DNA from: an uncultured Oscillospiraceae bacterium
GTDB lineage: Bacteria; Bacillota; Clostridia; Oscillospirales; Oscillospiraceae
Direction of reading: 5' to 3'
NCBI GenBank assembly: GCA_934646005.1
Contig: CAKUED010000019.1
Location: forward strand, 1 to 62,692
DNA length: 62,692 bases
Below the pieces are notes generated by a model. The model was given only the letters and a program-made list of their open reading frames with translations. It ran no database searches and had not been told where the DNA came from. Positions within the stretch are counted from its first letter, which is position 1, and every line of letters starts with the position of its first letter. The position numbers and the translations under genes are program-made. Positions 6,922 to 15,434 of this stretch are shown in pieces.

Positions 6922-8310
6922 TTATTCGGCGCTGGGGTCTGTGTCTTTCCTTTGCAGCGCGGCGAAGCGTTTGGTGGGGCGGTAGATGAGGAGGGCGGCG
7001 GTCATGAGCAGCGCCGTGGTGGTCAGGCTGACGGGGTAGACCGTCATGAGCGTGCGGAACGTCGCGCTCTGCGGGAACACGAACTGCACCCACGCGATGC
7101 GGATGCCGCACACGCCGAGCATCGTCAGGATCGCCGGCACGAGCGAGATGCCAAACCCGCGCAGGTAGCCGCTGATGACATCATACGCCAGGCACATCCC
7201 GTGCGAGAGCATCACCATCATGAGCCGCAGATAGCCCGTCTCGATGACCTGCGGGTCGCGGTTAAAGATGGAGAGCAGCGGCTTTCCGAAAAACAGGATC
7301 GTGGACACGGCGACCGCCAGCACCGCGATGCCCTCGCCCAGGCAGAGCAGCAGCGTCCGGCGGCAGCGGCGCAGGTCGCCCGCGCCGAAATTCTGCCCGA
7401 CGAACGTCGTACACGCCTGCGAGAACGAGTTGAGGATGTAGAACGTCATGATCTCGATATTGAACGCCGCGCTGGACGCTGCCATCACGACCGTACCGAG
7501 GCTGTTGATGGCGGACTGGATGACGATGTTGGAGACGGAAAACACCGCGCTCTGCACGCCCGCGGGCAGACCGATCTGCAAAATGCGCTTTAAGATCGCG
7601 CCGTCGATGCGCAGCAGCTTCGGGTCGAGGTGAATTTCGCGCGTCGTTGTGCGCAGCTTGCGGTAGAGCAGCACAGAGCTGACGGCGTTGGAGATGACCG
7701 TCGCAATGGCGACGCCGTTGACCGTCATGTGCAGGACCGCGACGAAAAACAGGTTCAGGATCACGTTCAGAACGCCGGACGACGCCAGCGCGATGAGCGG
7801 CGTGCGCGTCTCGCCGATGCTGCGGAAGATCGCCGCCTCAAAATTATAGAGCAGGATCACCGGCATGCCCGCCAGGTAAATGCGCAGATACAGCAGCGCC
7901 TGCGGCAGCACGTCCTCCGGCACGTTGAGCATCCCCAGCACCGGCGCGGCGAGCAGCTCGCCCACGAGCGCCACCAGCACGCCGCCGATCAGAGCAAACA
8001 GCACGGACGTGTGCACCGCCTTTTGGACGTCCTGCCTGTTGCCGTGCCCGATGGCGTTGGCGATCACGACGTTCGTGCCCAGCGCGATGCCGATGAACAG
8101 ATTGACGATCAGCCCGATCAGCGCGCTGTTCGCGCCGACCGCCGCCACGGCGACGGTGCTGTCCGCGCCGGTAAAATTGCCGACGACCGCCACGTCCGAA
8201 GCGTTAAAAAGCTGCTCCAAGATCGCCGTCGCCGCCACCGGCAGCGCAAACTGCGGGATCTTGTTCCAGATCGACCCATGCAGCATATCCAGTTGCTTTT
8301 TCCCTGCCAT
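6922..8310 (-). CDS. MATE family multidrug/metabolite exporter
   Basis: 462 residues with about 12 membrane helices in two homologous halves, as in MATE transporters that export organic cations or metabolites using Na+ or H+ gradients. Typical MATE stretches are FALPVAATAILEQLFNASD near the start, GLPAGVQSAVFS opening the second half, and TFVGQNFGAGD. ATG at 8308-8310 follows GAGGTAGGG; upstream in-frame sequence runs into repeat DNA and is excluded. A promoter lies at 8342-8370. Substrate cannot be read from the sequence. It is one of four MATE genes in the window. Confidence 0.92.
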   Translation of the reverse strand: MAGKKQLDMLHGSIWNKIPQFALPVAATAILEQLFNASDVAVVGNFTGADSTVAVAAVGANSALIGLIVNLFIGIALGTNVVIANAIGHGNRQDVQKAVHTSVLFALIGGVLVALVGELLAAPVLGMLNVPEDVLPQALLYLRIYLAGMPVILLYNFEAAIFRSIGETRTPLIALASSGVLNVILNLFFVAVLHMTVNGVAIATVISNAVSSVLLYRKLRTTTREIHLDPKLLRIDGAILKRILQIGLPAGVQSAVFSVSNIVIQSAINSLGTVVMAASSAAFNIEIMTFYILNSFSQACTTFVGQNFGAGDLRRCRRTLLLCLGEGIAVLAVAVSTILFFGKPLLSIFNRDPQVIETGYLRLMMVMLSHGMCLAYDVISGYLRGFGISLVPAILTMLGVCGIRIAWVQFVFPQSATFRTLMTVYPVSLTTTALLMTAALLIYRPTKRFAALQRKDTDPSAE

Positions 8311-8341
8311 AACCCTACCTCTTTCCCCAAATTGCGACGCT

Positions 8342-8370
8342 AGTATACACCTATCAAGGGAAAAGCGCAA
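8342..8370 (-). promoter_or_regulatory. Promoter of the first MATE gene
   Basis: On the minus strand TTGCGC, 17 bp, TATACT. It lies between repeat cluster 1 and the start codon. Confidence 0.6.
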
Positions 8371-8389
8371 TACGGAAACGAATGCATCC

Positions 8390-8656
8390 GTAGGGGCGGA
8401 CGACTCTGTCCGCCCGGCGGGACGCACCCGCAAAAATGAATGCACCGATGCAAATACGCAATCCGTTTGTAGGGGTCGATGCCCACATCGACCCGTATGA
8501 CGCATGACCGTTTTTGCGATACGCAGCGGAAAATTTGCGGTTGCCCATCGGGCGGACAGAGGCGTCCGCCCCTACAGAACGTTTTACGTTGCCGCCGATG
8601 GTTTTTGCAACTTTGTGATTGCCCACCGCCGGGTCGATGTGGGCATCGACCCCTAC
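8390..8656. repeat. Mosaic palindrome cluster 1 (4 modules)
   Basis: Modules start at 8390 (type A, facing right), 8469 (B, right), 8549 (A, left) and 8630 (B, left), a period of 79-81 bp. Type A has the stem GGCGGAC/GTCCGCC; type B has GGGTCGATG/CATCGACCC. Right-facing copies begin GTAGGGG; left-facing copies end CCCCTAC. The last module abuts the alcohol dehydrogenase remnant. Confidence 0.92.
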
Positions 8657-9003
8657 GGACGTATTGCATTGGCGGCGGTGTAGATGGCGATCATGTCGGC
8701 GAGCGTCAGCTTTTTGGCGGAGCCGGTGTGGTCGCCGCAGGCGGCGAGGCAGCGGCGCGCCCAGCTCCCACACGTCGTGCTCCGGCTCTGCCAGACCGTA
8801 GGCGATGGCTTTGGCGGTGTCGATGACGCTGCCGCCGCCCACCGCCAGCAGAAAATCGACCCTCTCCGCCCTGCCGAGGCGGATGCCCTCATAGACCTTG
8901 CCGAGGTGCGGATTGGGCACGACGCCGCCGAGCTCGCAGACCGCCAGCCCTTCCCGCGCCAGCGACGCGCGGACGGTATCCAGCAGCCCCGAACGCCCGG
9001 CGC
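8653..9003 (-). pseudogene. Iron-containing alcohol dehydrogenase remnant
   Basis: Reading leftwards from 9003, one frame gives GRSGLLDTVRASL, LGGVVPNPHLGKVYEGI and LAVGGGSVIDTAKAIAYG, the NAD-binding half of butanol-dehydrogenase-type enzymes. After WELGA the frame shifts and only a C-terminal scrap remains (AKKLTLADMIAIYTAAN). The N-terminal ~35 residues, the iron-binding His region and most of the C-terminal domain are missing. The gene is inactive. Its 5' end is fused to a broken AraC gene facing the other way, and its 3' end touches repeat cluster 1. Confidence 0.8.
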
Positions 9004-9381
9004 TGGAGATCAATCACCTGTTCCACCCGGTCTTTTTAAGCGGGCACTTCAGAAGCCGGTTTGAGACAAAATACCTCCAGCCGATCCTCAAAAACCGGCA
9101 GATCGAGGTGTACGTCATCCGGCGCGGCACGCCGTCGGGCAGCGCCATTTTGCAGGATCTTGTGCGGCTGAAGGAATTGCAGGACAAGCCGGACACGGAA
9201 TTTCAGACACGGAATCTGCTCTCAGAGACGTGGCTTTTGCTGCGGGATGAGCTGCGGGAGAATTTTCACGCCGCCGCGCGGCCTGCGGAGCATGAGAGCC
9301 GCCTGCGGCGTCACGCCGATGGAGTACCGCAAAACGCGCTGTTCCGCCGCGCCTTGCAATTCTTCTTCCGTTGTGTTATGA
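8998..9381 (+). pseudogene. AraC family regulator remnant
   Basis: The frame from about 8998 reads INHLFHPVFLSGHF, FETKYLQPIL and TRNLLSETWLLLRDEL, the middle of an AraC-type regulator with a cupin sensor. Near 9280-9307 it jumps frame to GVTPMEYRKTR, the last helix of the AraC DNA-binding domain, ending at TGA 9379-9381. The sensor start and nearly all of the helix-turn-helix are deleted. It may once have controlled the neighbouring dehydrogenase, since the two lie head to head; that is inference. Confidence 0.75.
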
Positions 9382-9382
9382 T
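9354..9382 (+). promoter_or_regulatory. Promoter of the second MATE gene
   Basis: TTGCAA (9354-9359), 17 bp, TATGAT (9377-9382). It overlaps the decayed end of the AraC remnant. Confidence 0.55.
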
Positions 9383-9414
9383 TCTGTAGCATCTGCGCGA
9401 AAGGAGGGGTATTG

Positions 9415-10770
9415 ATGGCAAATGCTGCGACTTGCAACATGACCACGGGCGCACCGTGGCGGCGGATCACCGCCTTTGCCCTGCCCGTTCTGCTCAGTCA
9501 GGTGTTTCAGCAGCTCTACAACACCGTGGACGCGCTCATCGTCGGGCGCTTTCTCGGCGACGAGGCGCTGGCGGCGGTCACGTCGTCAGGTCCGCTCATC
9601 TTCCTGCTCGTCAGCTTTTTTGAGGGGCTGACGCTCGGCGCGGGCGTCGCCATCTCGCGCTATTTCGGCGCGAATGACCCCGCGCGTGTCGATCGCGCCA
9701 TCCATACGAACATTCTCGTGAGCGCCATCAGCGGGCTGCTGCTCACAGGGCTCGGCGTGTGGCTGACGCCGCACATCCTGCGCTGGATGGACACCGACCC
9801 CGAGGTGCTGCCCGACGCCATCGCCTATTTCCGCTATTATTTTACCGGCGTGCTGGCGGTGGTGCTCTATAACGCCTGCAAAAGCATCATGAACGCGCTG
9901 GGCGACAGCCGCCGCCCGCTGTATTATCTGCTGCTGTCCTCCGCCGTCAACGTGCTGCTGGACCTGCTGTTTATCGCCGGGCTCGGCTGGGGCGTGTGGT
10001 CGGCGGCGGTCGCCACGACGATCTCGCAGGCGGTCAGCATGGTGCTGTGCCTCATCCACCTGTCCGGCAGGCACGCGGCGTTCCGCCTGCAATGGAGCAA
10101 GCTCCGCGTGGACCGCGAGCTGTTCGGCGAGATCGTGCGCTACGGGCTGCCGTCAGGTATCCAAAACTGCATCGTCAGTCTGGCGAACGTCGTCGTGCAG
10201 GCAAACATCAACACATTCGGCAAGCTCGCCGTCGCCGGCTGCGGCACATACTCCAAGCTGGAGGGCTTCGCGTTTTTGCCCATCACGAGCTTCACGATGG
10301 CGCTGACCACCTACACGGGGCAGAATCTCGGCGCGCGCGAATATGACCGCGCCAAAAAGGGCGCACGCTTCGGCATTCTCTGCGCCATCACCGTGGCGGA
10401 GCTGATCGGTCTGGCGCTGTACATCCTCATGCCGCAGCTTGCACGGCTGTTTACGCAGACGCCGGAGGTCATCCAGATGGCGACGCGGCAGGCGCGGACC
10501 ATTGCGCCGTTTTTCTTCCTACTGGCGTATTCGCACGCCGTGGCGTCGGTCTGCCGCGGGGCGGGCAAGTCCATCGTGCCGATGGTCATCATGCTGGGCG
10601 TGTGGTGCGTGCTGCGCATCACCTACATCACGCTCATCATGCGCGTGTCGCACGAGCTGCTGTTCCTCTACCTCGCCTACCCCATCACCTGGTCCATCAG
10701 CTCCGTGATCTACTTCCTCTATTATCATTTTTCCGATTGGATCCACGGGTTTGAAAAATCCAAAACATAA
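9415..10770 (+). CDS. MATE family exporter
   Basis: 451 residues, about 12 membrane helices. MATE features: FALPVLLSQVFQQLYNTVD, VDALIVGRFLGD, GLPSGIQNCIVS at the start of the second half, and TYTGQNLGARE. ATG at 9415 has AGGAGG 7 bases upstream; the TTG three bases earlier is too close to it. It is more like the NorM/DinF-type group than the first MATE gene, judging by the N-terminal helices, but the substrate is unknown. A terminator follows within 4 bases. Confidence 0.92.
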   Translation: MANAATCNMTTGAPWRRITAFALPVLLSQVFQQLYNTVDALIVGRFLGDEALAAVTSSGPLIFLLVSFFEGLTLGAGVAISRYFGANDPARVDRAIHTNILVSAISGLLLTGLGVWLTPHILRWMDTDPEVLPDAIAYFRYYFTGVLAVVLYNACKSIMNALGDSRRPLYYLLLSSAVNVLLDLLFIAGLGWGVWSAAVATTISQAVSMVLCLIHLSGRHAAFRLQWSKLRVDRELFGEIVRYGLPSGIQNCIVSLANVVVQANINTFGKLAVAGCGTYSKLEGFAFLPITSFTMALTTYTGQNLGAREYDRAKKGARFGILCAITVAELIGLALYILMPQLARLFTQTPEVIQMATRQARTIAPFFFLLAYSHAVASVCRGAGKSIVPMVIMLGVWCVLRITYITLIMRVSHELLFLYLAYPITWSISSVIYFLYYHFSDWIHGFEKSKT

Positions 10771-10773
10771 AGA

Positions 10774-10813
10774 AACCCCGGAGCGTACCTGTGAACCGCT
10801 CCGGGGTTCTTTT
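10774..10813. terminator. Bidirectional terminator, MATE gene and trpZ
   Basis: A 12-bp stem AACCCCGGAGCG/CGCTCCGGGGTT (10774-10808) followed by CTTTTTG, between converging genes. Confidence 0.88.
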
Positions 10814-10816
10814 TGT

Positions 10817-11614
10817 TCAGTCAGCCAGCATCATTCTGTCGTTATCGAGCGCGTGACCAGTGCCCGCCTTGAATCGGGCGACGAGGTCGTCTACTGTCAT
10901 GCCGGCACGCTCCGCGCCTGCCACGTCCAGCACCACGCCGCCGTCCGCCATCATGAGCGTGCGGTCTCCGAGCGAAAGCGCCTGCGACATATTGTGCGTG
11001 ACCATCATGCAGGTGATCTTGTGCTCCTGCACGGCGCGCTGCGTCAGGCGCAGCACCTTTTCCGCCGCGCCGGGGTCGAGCGCCGCCGTGTGCTCGTCGA
11101 GCAGCAGCAGCTTCGGCGGCACGAGCGTCGCCATGAGCAGCGTCAGCGCCTGCCGCTGCCCGCCGGAAAGGAGTCCCACGGGCTGCTTCATGCGGTCCTC
11201 CAGACCCATGTCCAGCAGCGCGAGCTGCTCGCGGAACATCGCCTGTTCCTTGCGGTTAATGCGGCTGAACGGGTTGCCGTGCGACGCGCGCAGGTATGCA
11301 AGCGCGAGATTTTCTTCGATGGTCATATGCGGCGCTGTGCCGCGCAGGGGATCCTGGAAAAGGCGGCTGATCCTGCGGCTGCGGTCGTGCTCAGGCATGA
11401 AGGTGATGTCCTCGCCGTCCAGCCGGACCGCGCCGGTATCGACGAAAAAGCTGCCCGCGATGGCGTTAAAGAGCGTGGACTTGCCCGCGCCGTTCGAGCC
11501 GATGATCGTCACGAACTCACCCGCGTCCAGATGCAGCGACACGCCGCGCAGCGCCATACGCTCGTTGACCGTGCCGGGGTTGAAGGTCTTGGAAATATTC
11601 TGAATGTCCAGCAT
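10817..11614 (-). CDS. trpZ: Tryptophan ABC transporter ATPase
   Basis: 265 residues: the ATP-hydrolysing subunit on the cytoplasmic face of the importer. Walker A GSNGAGKST (about 39-47), Q-loop RLFQDP, signature LSGGQRQ, Walker B LLLLDEHTAALDP and switch His in VTHNM are all present, so it should be active. It begins 1 base after the permease stop and is the last gene of the trpX-trpY-trpZ operon. Tryptophan as substrate is inferred from the Trp T-box ahead of the operon and from the matching architecture of known TrpXYZ systems. Confidence 0.85.
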   Translation of the reverse strand: MLDIQNISKTFNPGTVNERMALRGVSLHLDAGEFVTIIGSNGAGKSTLFNAIAGSFFVDTGAVRLDGEDITFMPEHDRSRRISRLFQDPLRGTAPHMTIEENLALAYLRASHGNPFSRINRKEQAMFREQLALLDMGLEDRMKQPVGLLSGGQRQALTLLMATLVPPKLLLLDEHTAALDPGAAEKVLRLTQRAVQEHKITCMMVTHNMSQALSLGDRTLMMADGGVVLDVAGAERAGMTVDDLVARFKAGTGHALDNDRMMLAD

Positions 11615-11615
11615 T

Positions 11616-12521
11616 TCAGTCGCCCCCCTTTCCGGCGCGCGCCCTGCGCGCTTGCAGCGCCGCCCACTTTTTGATCGTCGGCGCGGCGATCGCCAGCCCC
11701 ACGATCACGGCGGTCAGGAGCTTGAGGCACTCGACCGGGACGATCTTGGTGTAAAACACGATGGCGTACAAAAAGCGGTAGATGATCGAGCCGAGGATGG
11801 CGGCGATGGCGCTCTTGGTGACGGAGCGTCTGCCGAGCACGGTCTCGCCGATGATGAGGCACGCAAGCCCGATGACCACGATGCCCGTGCCGGAGTTAAT
11901 ATCCACGGTCTTCTGATACTGCCCGACCATCGCGCCGGACAGCGCCGTCATCGCATTTGCCAGACACAGACCCACGGTGGTGGTAAAGGCGGGGTTCAGC
12001 GACGACGCGCGCACCATATCGGGGTTATCGCCCGTTGCGCGGATGGAAAGCCCCAGCCGCGTGCGCAGGAACAGCAGCAGCAGCGCGGCGACCAAGATCG
12101 TCACGAATGCCGCCAGCAGCAGCTCATACCAGTCGCCGCCGATGCCGGTATCGCGCAGGAGCGTAAACACGGTGTCAACGCCGAGCAGACTTTCGTTGGA
12201 CTTCCAGCCCATCGCCATAAGGTTGACGGTGTACAGCCCCGTGTTCGTGACGATGCCCGCCAGAATGGACGGCACGCCGAGCTTGGTCTGCAAAAACGCG
12301 GTGACAAAGCCCGCGCACGCGCCCGCGAGCATCGCGGCAAGCAGCGCCAGCACCGGGTGACCCGCCGCCGCGACCGTCACGGACACCGCCGCGCCGAGCA
12401 CAAAGCAGCCGTCGGTCGTCAGGTCGGCGACGTCCAGAATGCGGTAGCTCAAAAACAGAGCCATGGCGACCAGCGCATACAAAAAGCCCAGCTCCAGCGC
12501 GGTCTGTGTAATGATGAGCAT
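11616..12521 (-). CDS. trpY: Tryptophan ABC transporter permease
   Basis: 301 residues with 8-9 hydrophobic segments; BPD_transp_2-type permease (branched-chain amino acid/LivH-like fold). Useful stretches: LGFLYALVAMALFLSYRILDVADLTTDG at the N-terminus in abbreviated form (LDVADLTTDG), ILAGIVTNTGLY, and VVIGLACLIIGE. ATG at 12519-12521 follows GAGAGAGGG; the longer reading begins inside an intergenic hairpin. It forms the membrane channel for TrpX-delivered substrate. The 85-bp gap to trpX holds a GC-rich hairpin without T-run, so transcription should continue. Confidence 0.85.
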   Translation of the reverse strand: MLIITQTALELGFLYALVAMALFLSYRILDVADLTTDGCFVLGAAVSVTVAAAGHPVLALLAAMLAGACAGFVTAFLQTKLGVPSILAGIVTNTGLYTVNLMAMGWKSNESLLGVDTVFTLLRDTGIGGDWYELLLAAFVTILVAALLLLFLRTRLGLSIRATGDNPDMVRASSLNPAFTTTVGLCLANAMTALSGAMVGQYQKTVDINSGTGIVVIGLACLIIGETVLGRRSVTKSAIAAILGSIIYRFLYAIVFYTKIVPVECLKLLTAVIVGLAIAAPTIKKWAALQARRARAGKGGD

Positions 12522-12558
12522 GGAATCCCTCTCTCCCCTGTTGTTTTTTCGCGCCGCA

Positions 12559-12582
12559 GCCCCCGGCAAAGCTGCCGGGGGC
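12559..12582 (-). other. GC-rich intergenic hairpin between trpX and trpY
   Basis: Perfect stem GCCCCCGGCA/TGCCGGGGGC, 4-base loop, no T-run on the transcribed strand. Likely protects the trpX part of the message from 3' decay so the binding protein is made in excess; inference. Confidence 0.65.
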
Positions 12583-12606
12583 GCGGGCTATATTATAATG
12601 TAGGAC

Positions 12607-13695
12607 TTATTCTTTCGTCGTGCCGACCTCGACCAGCTCGCCCATGTCGGCGAACACAGCCGGGTCGATGCCGAGCGCGGCGGCGGTCTCGGTGTTGACG
12701 GTGATGATGCCGCCGTCCATCAGGTAGTAGTCGTCCAGACCGTCCATGCCCGCGGTGATTGCCTGATAGGCGAGGTCCGCGGTGCGCGCGCCGAGGCTGG
12801 TGTAGTTGACGCCGCAGGTGGCAAACGCGCCGTTGCGGACGAAGGAATCAGCGCCGGCGTAGTGCGGGATGCCCGCCTTGGCAAGGTCCTCGTAGATGGC
12901 AAGCTCGGCTGCCATGATGACGTTGTCGGTCGGGGTGAAGATGGCATCCACGCCGTCGGCGATGAGCGCTGCCGCTGCGGCGACGACCTCGTCGTTGGTG
13001 TTGGCGGTCTGCTCGGTGTAGGCGATGCCCTTTTCCTCAAGATACGCCTTGGCGTCGGCGATGGGGGTCGCGGAGTTCGGCTCGGACAGGGAGTACAGCA
13101 GACCCACCTTCGCGGTGTCGGGGTTCTGTTTCAGCATCATGTCGAGGATGAACGCGGTGTTCAGCGCGTCGCTCGTGCCGGTCACATAGTCGATGCCGGT
13201 GAGCTTAGCGGCGGCGGGGTCGGAGATGGCGGCATACACGACCGGGGTCTTGCTGTCCTCCGCGGAGAGGGCGGCGAGCTGCGCGGCGGTGGTGGCGATG
13301 GGGATGATGGCATTCACGCCATCGGCGATCGCCTGATCGGTGAGCTGCTTGAGGATGGTCTGGTCGTTCTGCCCGGAGGTGACGGTGTATTCGATCGTCA
13401 CGTTATTTTCTGCCGCGATCTCATCCAGCCGCGCGGAGATGGCGTTTGCGATCTCATCGAGCGAGGCGTGGTCGAGCTGCTTGACGATGGCGACCTTGTA
13501 GGACGCACCGCCGGCGGCGGGAGTTTCTTCGGCTGCGGGAGCTTCGGTTGCAGGGGTCTCAGTTGCGGGGGCATCCGTCTGCGCGGGGGTCTCGGCTGCG
13601 GGGGTGTTGGTCTTGCCGGCACACGCTGCCATTGTCAGCAGCATCACGATCGCCAGCATCACGGCACAGAGCTTTTTCAGGTTCATGGTTTTCAT
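12607..13695 (-). CDS. trpX: Tryptophan ABC transporter substrate-binding lipoprotein
   Basis: 362 residues. Lipoprotein signal (LAIVMLLTMAAC, Cys25) followed by a Thr/Pro/Ala/Glu-rich linker (about 28-62), then an ABC_sub_bind-type domain: YKVAIVKQLDHASLDEI, TSGQNDQTILKQL, IIPIATTAAQL, IDYVTGTSDA and IFTPTDNVIM. It should capture substrate outside the membrane and pass it to TrpY. GGAGGAAACC precedes the ATG. First gene of the operon and directly behind the Trp T-box, which sets expression by charging of tRNA-Trp. Confidence 0.9.
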   Translation of the reverse strand: MKTMNLKKLCAVMLAIVMLLTMAACAGKTNTPAAETPAQTDAPATETPATEAPAAEETPAAGGASYKVAIVKQLDHASLDEIANAISARLDEIAAENNVTIEYTVTSGQNDQTILKQLTDQAIADGVNAIIPIATTAAQLAALSAEDSKTPVVYAAISDPAAAKLTGIDYVTGTSDALNTAFILDMMLKQNPDTAKVGLLYSLSEPNSATPIADAKAYLEEKGIAYTEQTANTNDEVVAAAAALIADGVDAIFTPTDNVIMAAELAIYEDLAKAGIPHYAGADSFVRNGAFATCGVNYTSLGARTADLAYQAITAGMDGLDDYYLMDGGIITVNTETAAALGIDPAVFADMGELVEVGTTKE

Positions 13696-13766
13696 TTTGG
13701 TTTCCTCCAGAAAATTTGATTTTGAGCGGCAGATGACCGTCTGGCTGTGCCGGAGCGAAACGGAAT

Positions 13767-14049
13767 AAAAAAACAGCCTCTGTCCCTACCATGGGACAAA
13801 AGCCGCTGCTTCTGCGATACCACCCAAATTGACGTAAAACGTCCACTCGCTTACGCGCACCATCATACGCGCCCCGATGGATAACGGGTGGGAGCCCGTC
13901 GGTCTCTACTGGGCTTTCGCCGTTCGATCCGCCCTCAAAAGTCCATTCGCCAGCCGCGTGCCGCCCCGATCGCACCATCCGGGACTCTCTGATTGACCGT
14001 GTGTACTGGGTACTTCTCTTCCTCACAGGTTTGAGCTGTTCACTTGTTG
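13767..14049 (-). promoter_or_regulatory. Tryptophan T-box leader
   Basis: On the minus strand the leader shows AGTA and GAA of the specifier-loop bulge, AGAGAG and GGTGCGA in stem I, GACGGG/CCGTTATC, and the T-box GGGTGGTATCGC (13814-13825). The specifier after GAA is UGG (13943-13945), a Trp codon. The terminator is GCGGCTTTTGTCCC/GGGACAGAGGCTG plus seven Ts (13767-13800). Uncharged tRNA-Trp should favour the antiterminator and switch on trpXYZ. Confidence 0.93.
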
Positions 14050-14055
14050 TAACGC

Positions 14056-14084
14056 ATTATACGCGCGCACTATCCATCTGTCAA
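14056..14084 (-). promoter_or_regulatory. Consensus promoter of trpXYZ
   Basis: Perfect TTGACA (14079-14084), 17 bp, perfect TATAAT (14056-14061) on the minus strand; start near 14049. Such a strong promoter fits control by attenuation downstream. Confidence 0.92.
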
Positions 14085-14096
14085 GCAGAAATTTTT

Positions 14097-14368
14097 GCGT
14101 CAGTTGACAAGGGCACACGCGGTTTTTCGCGGGGCAAAACAGCGCCTGGCTGCGTTATCCTCGTTGGTGGGCGTCAGCCCACCTGCCTCGTCTGCCTTGC
14201 CAGCCGCCGTTTATCCTCCGCGAAAAACTCCGAAGGACTTGCCGGCACGGCTGGGGCGTTGCCTGCAAGGCAGAGGACGCAGGCTTGCTGGCGCAAGTCA
14301 AGGACGATAACGCCGCAGGCGGCGTTCCAGCCGCGCCCGCAAGCGCGCATGCCCTTGTCAACTGACGC
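14097..14368. repeat. 272-bp element with 19-bp terminal inverted repeats (MITE-like)
   Basis: GCGTCAGTTGACAAGGGCA (14097-14115) is exactly complementary to 14350-14368. Inside are nested repeats: GTTTTTCGCGG with CCGCGAAAAAC, GCGTTATC with GATAACGC, GTGGGCG/GCCCAC and others. No credible gene, no clear target duplication. It lies between the trpXYZ promoter and the end of the next operon. Confidence 0.85.
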
Positions 14369-14390
14369 TTGCTTCCCCGCAAAAAAATCC

Positions 14391-15434
14391 TCAGGCAAGC
14401 AAAGTATCCGCGATATTTTTTGCAAACACGTCCAGCTTCGTGCCGACGTTTTCCGCCTCGGCGGCAGCGCCGGGGTCGTTTGCCGTTTGCAGGAGGCAGA
14501 AGCGCGGCGGCAGGATCGCCGCCTTGTTGAGGCACATCGCGCCGAGCACCTGCCGCGCGACCAGGTCGCTCCCCGAAAAGCCGGACACGACGACCGCCCA
14601 GACATACTTATCCCACAGCTCACGCACGACGGCGAGATTCGTCAGGCGGTTAAAAAACGCGGTCATGTTGGCGCTCACGGCGTCGTTGTAGTTCGGGCAC
14701 AGCAGCAGCACCGCGTCCGCCTGCTGCACGGCGGGGAGCACCTGCTCCGTCACCGCGCCGCCGTAAAAGCAGCGCCCGCCCTCGGCAAAATGGCGGCAGG
14801 CTTCATACGAGCAGCCGCGGCAGTCCTGCACCGTGCCGTTTTGCAGCAGAATTTCGCGCGTCGAAATTGCCTCCGGCAGGCGCGCGAGCGTCTGCCTGCC
14901 CATCCAGACGGTATTTGAGCCGGGGTTGGACGAGGCGTGGAGCATGAGCAGCTTCGGCTGCGCAAATTTCGGCGGCGTAAAGTCCGCCACGCGCTCGCAA
15001 AGCTGCCGCGCGCGGGTAAAATACGCCTGCTCCAGCGAAAGATGCTGCGTGGCGGCGAAAATATGCTGGTTATAGAGCGACCCCGTGCCCTCCACGAGGG
15101 GCTTACCGGGAAACAGACACCCGGCGGAGTTTGCCGCGAACACGAGCGCCTGCGCCGCCGCCTTGCTGTAAAGCTCGCCGTCCGCGTCCACGATCACGCC
15201 GCCGGTGCAGCCGGAGAGGCAGCCCGGATGGCTGCGCAGCGCGCGCAGGAGCGTATGCAGCTCCGCCGGTGCGCCGAACGCGTCCACATGGACGGCAAAG
15301 ATCACCCGCGCACCGGCAAGATGCGCCGTATCCGCCGCGCCCGCGCGGCACACGCGCAGGTCGCCCGCCGCAAAGGTCAGCAGCCGCCCAAGGCGGTCGC
15401 TTTCGCCGATCTGGATGAGGGTCAGCTCGTTCAT
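14391..15434 (-). CDS. Flavodoxin-like NAD(P)H-dependent reductase, two-domain
   Basis: 347 residues, cytoplasmic. Residues about 165-340 look like the flavodoxin/NADPH-dependent FMN reductase fold: LLMLHASSNPGSNTVWMG (phosphate-binding turn), CRGCSYEACRHFAEGGRCFYGG (cysteine-rich substrate lid seen in iron-sulfur flavoprotein relatives) and ADAVLLLCPNYNDAVSANMTAFFNR. Residues 1-150 form an extra domain I cannot name, with two cysteines in HPGCLSGCTGG. The ATG overlaps the upstream stop (ATGA), so translation is coupled to the dehydrogenase-like gene. Last gene of a three-gene operon; partner reaction unknown. Confidence 0.65.
   Translation of the reverse strand: MNELTLIQIGESDRLGRLLTFAAGDLRVCRAGAADTAHLAGARVIFAVHVDAFGAPAELHTLLRALRSHPGCLSGCTGGVIVDADGELYSKAAAQALVFAANSAGCLFPGKPLVEGTGSLYNQHIFAATQHLSLEQAYFTRARQLCERVADFTPPKFAQPKLLMLHASSNPGSNTVWMGRQTLARLPEAISTREILLQNGTVQDCRGCSYEACRHFAEGGRCFYGGAVTEQVLPAVQQADAVLLLCPNYNDAVSANMTAFFNRLTNLAVVRELWDKYVWAVVVSGFSGSDLVARQVLGAMCLNKAAILPPRFCLLQTANDPGAAAEAENVGTKLDVFAKNIADTLLA

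Noticed and set aside
8311..8505. N-terminal extension of the first MATE gene
   Set aside because: Runs through its promoter and repeat cluster 1; ATG at 8310 has the ribosome site.
14097..14310. Short proteins within the 272-bp inverted-repeat element
   Set aside because: No ribosome site, arginine-rich translation of palindromes.
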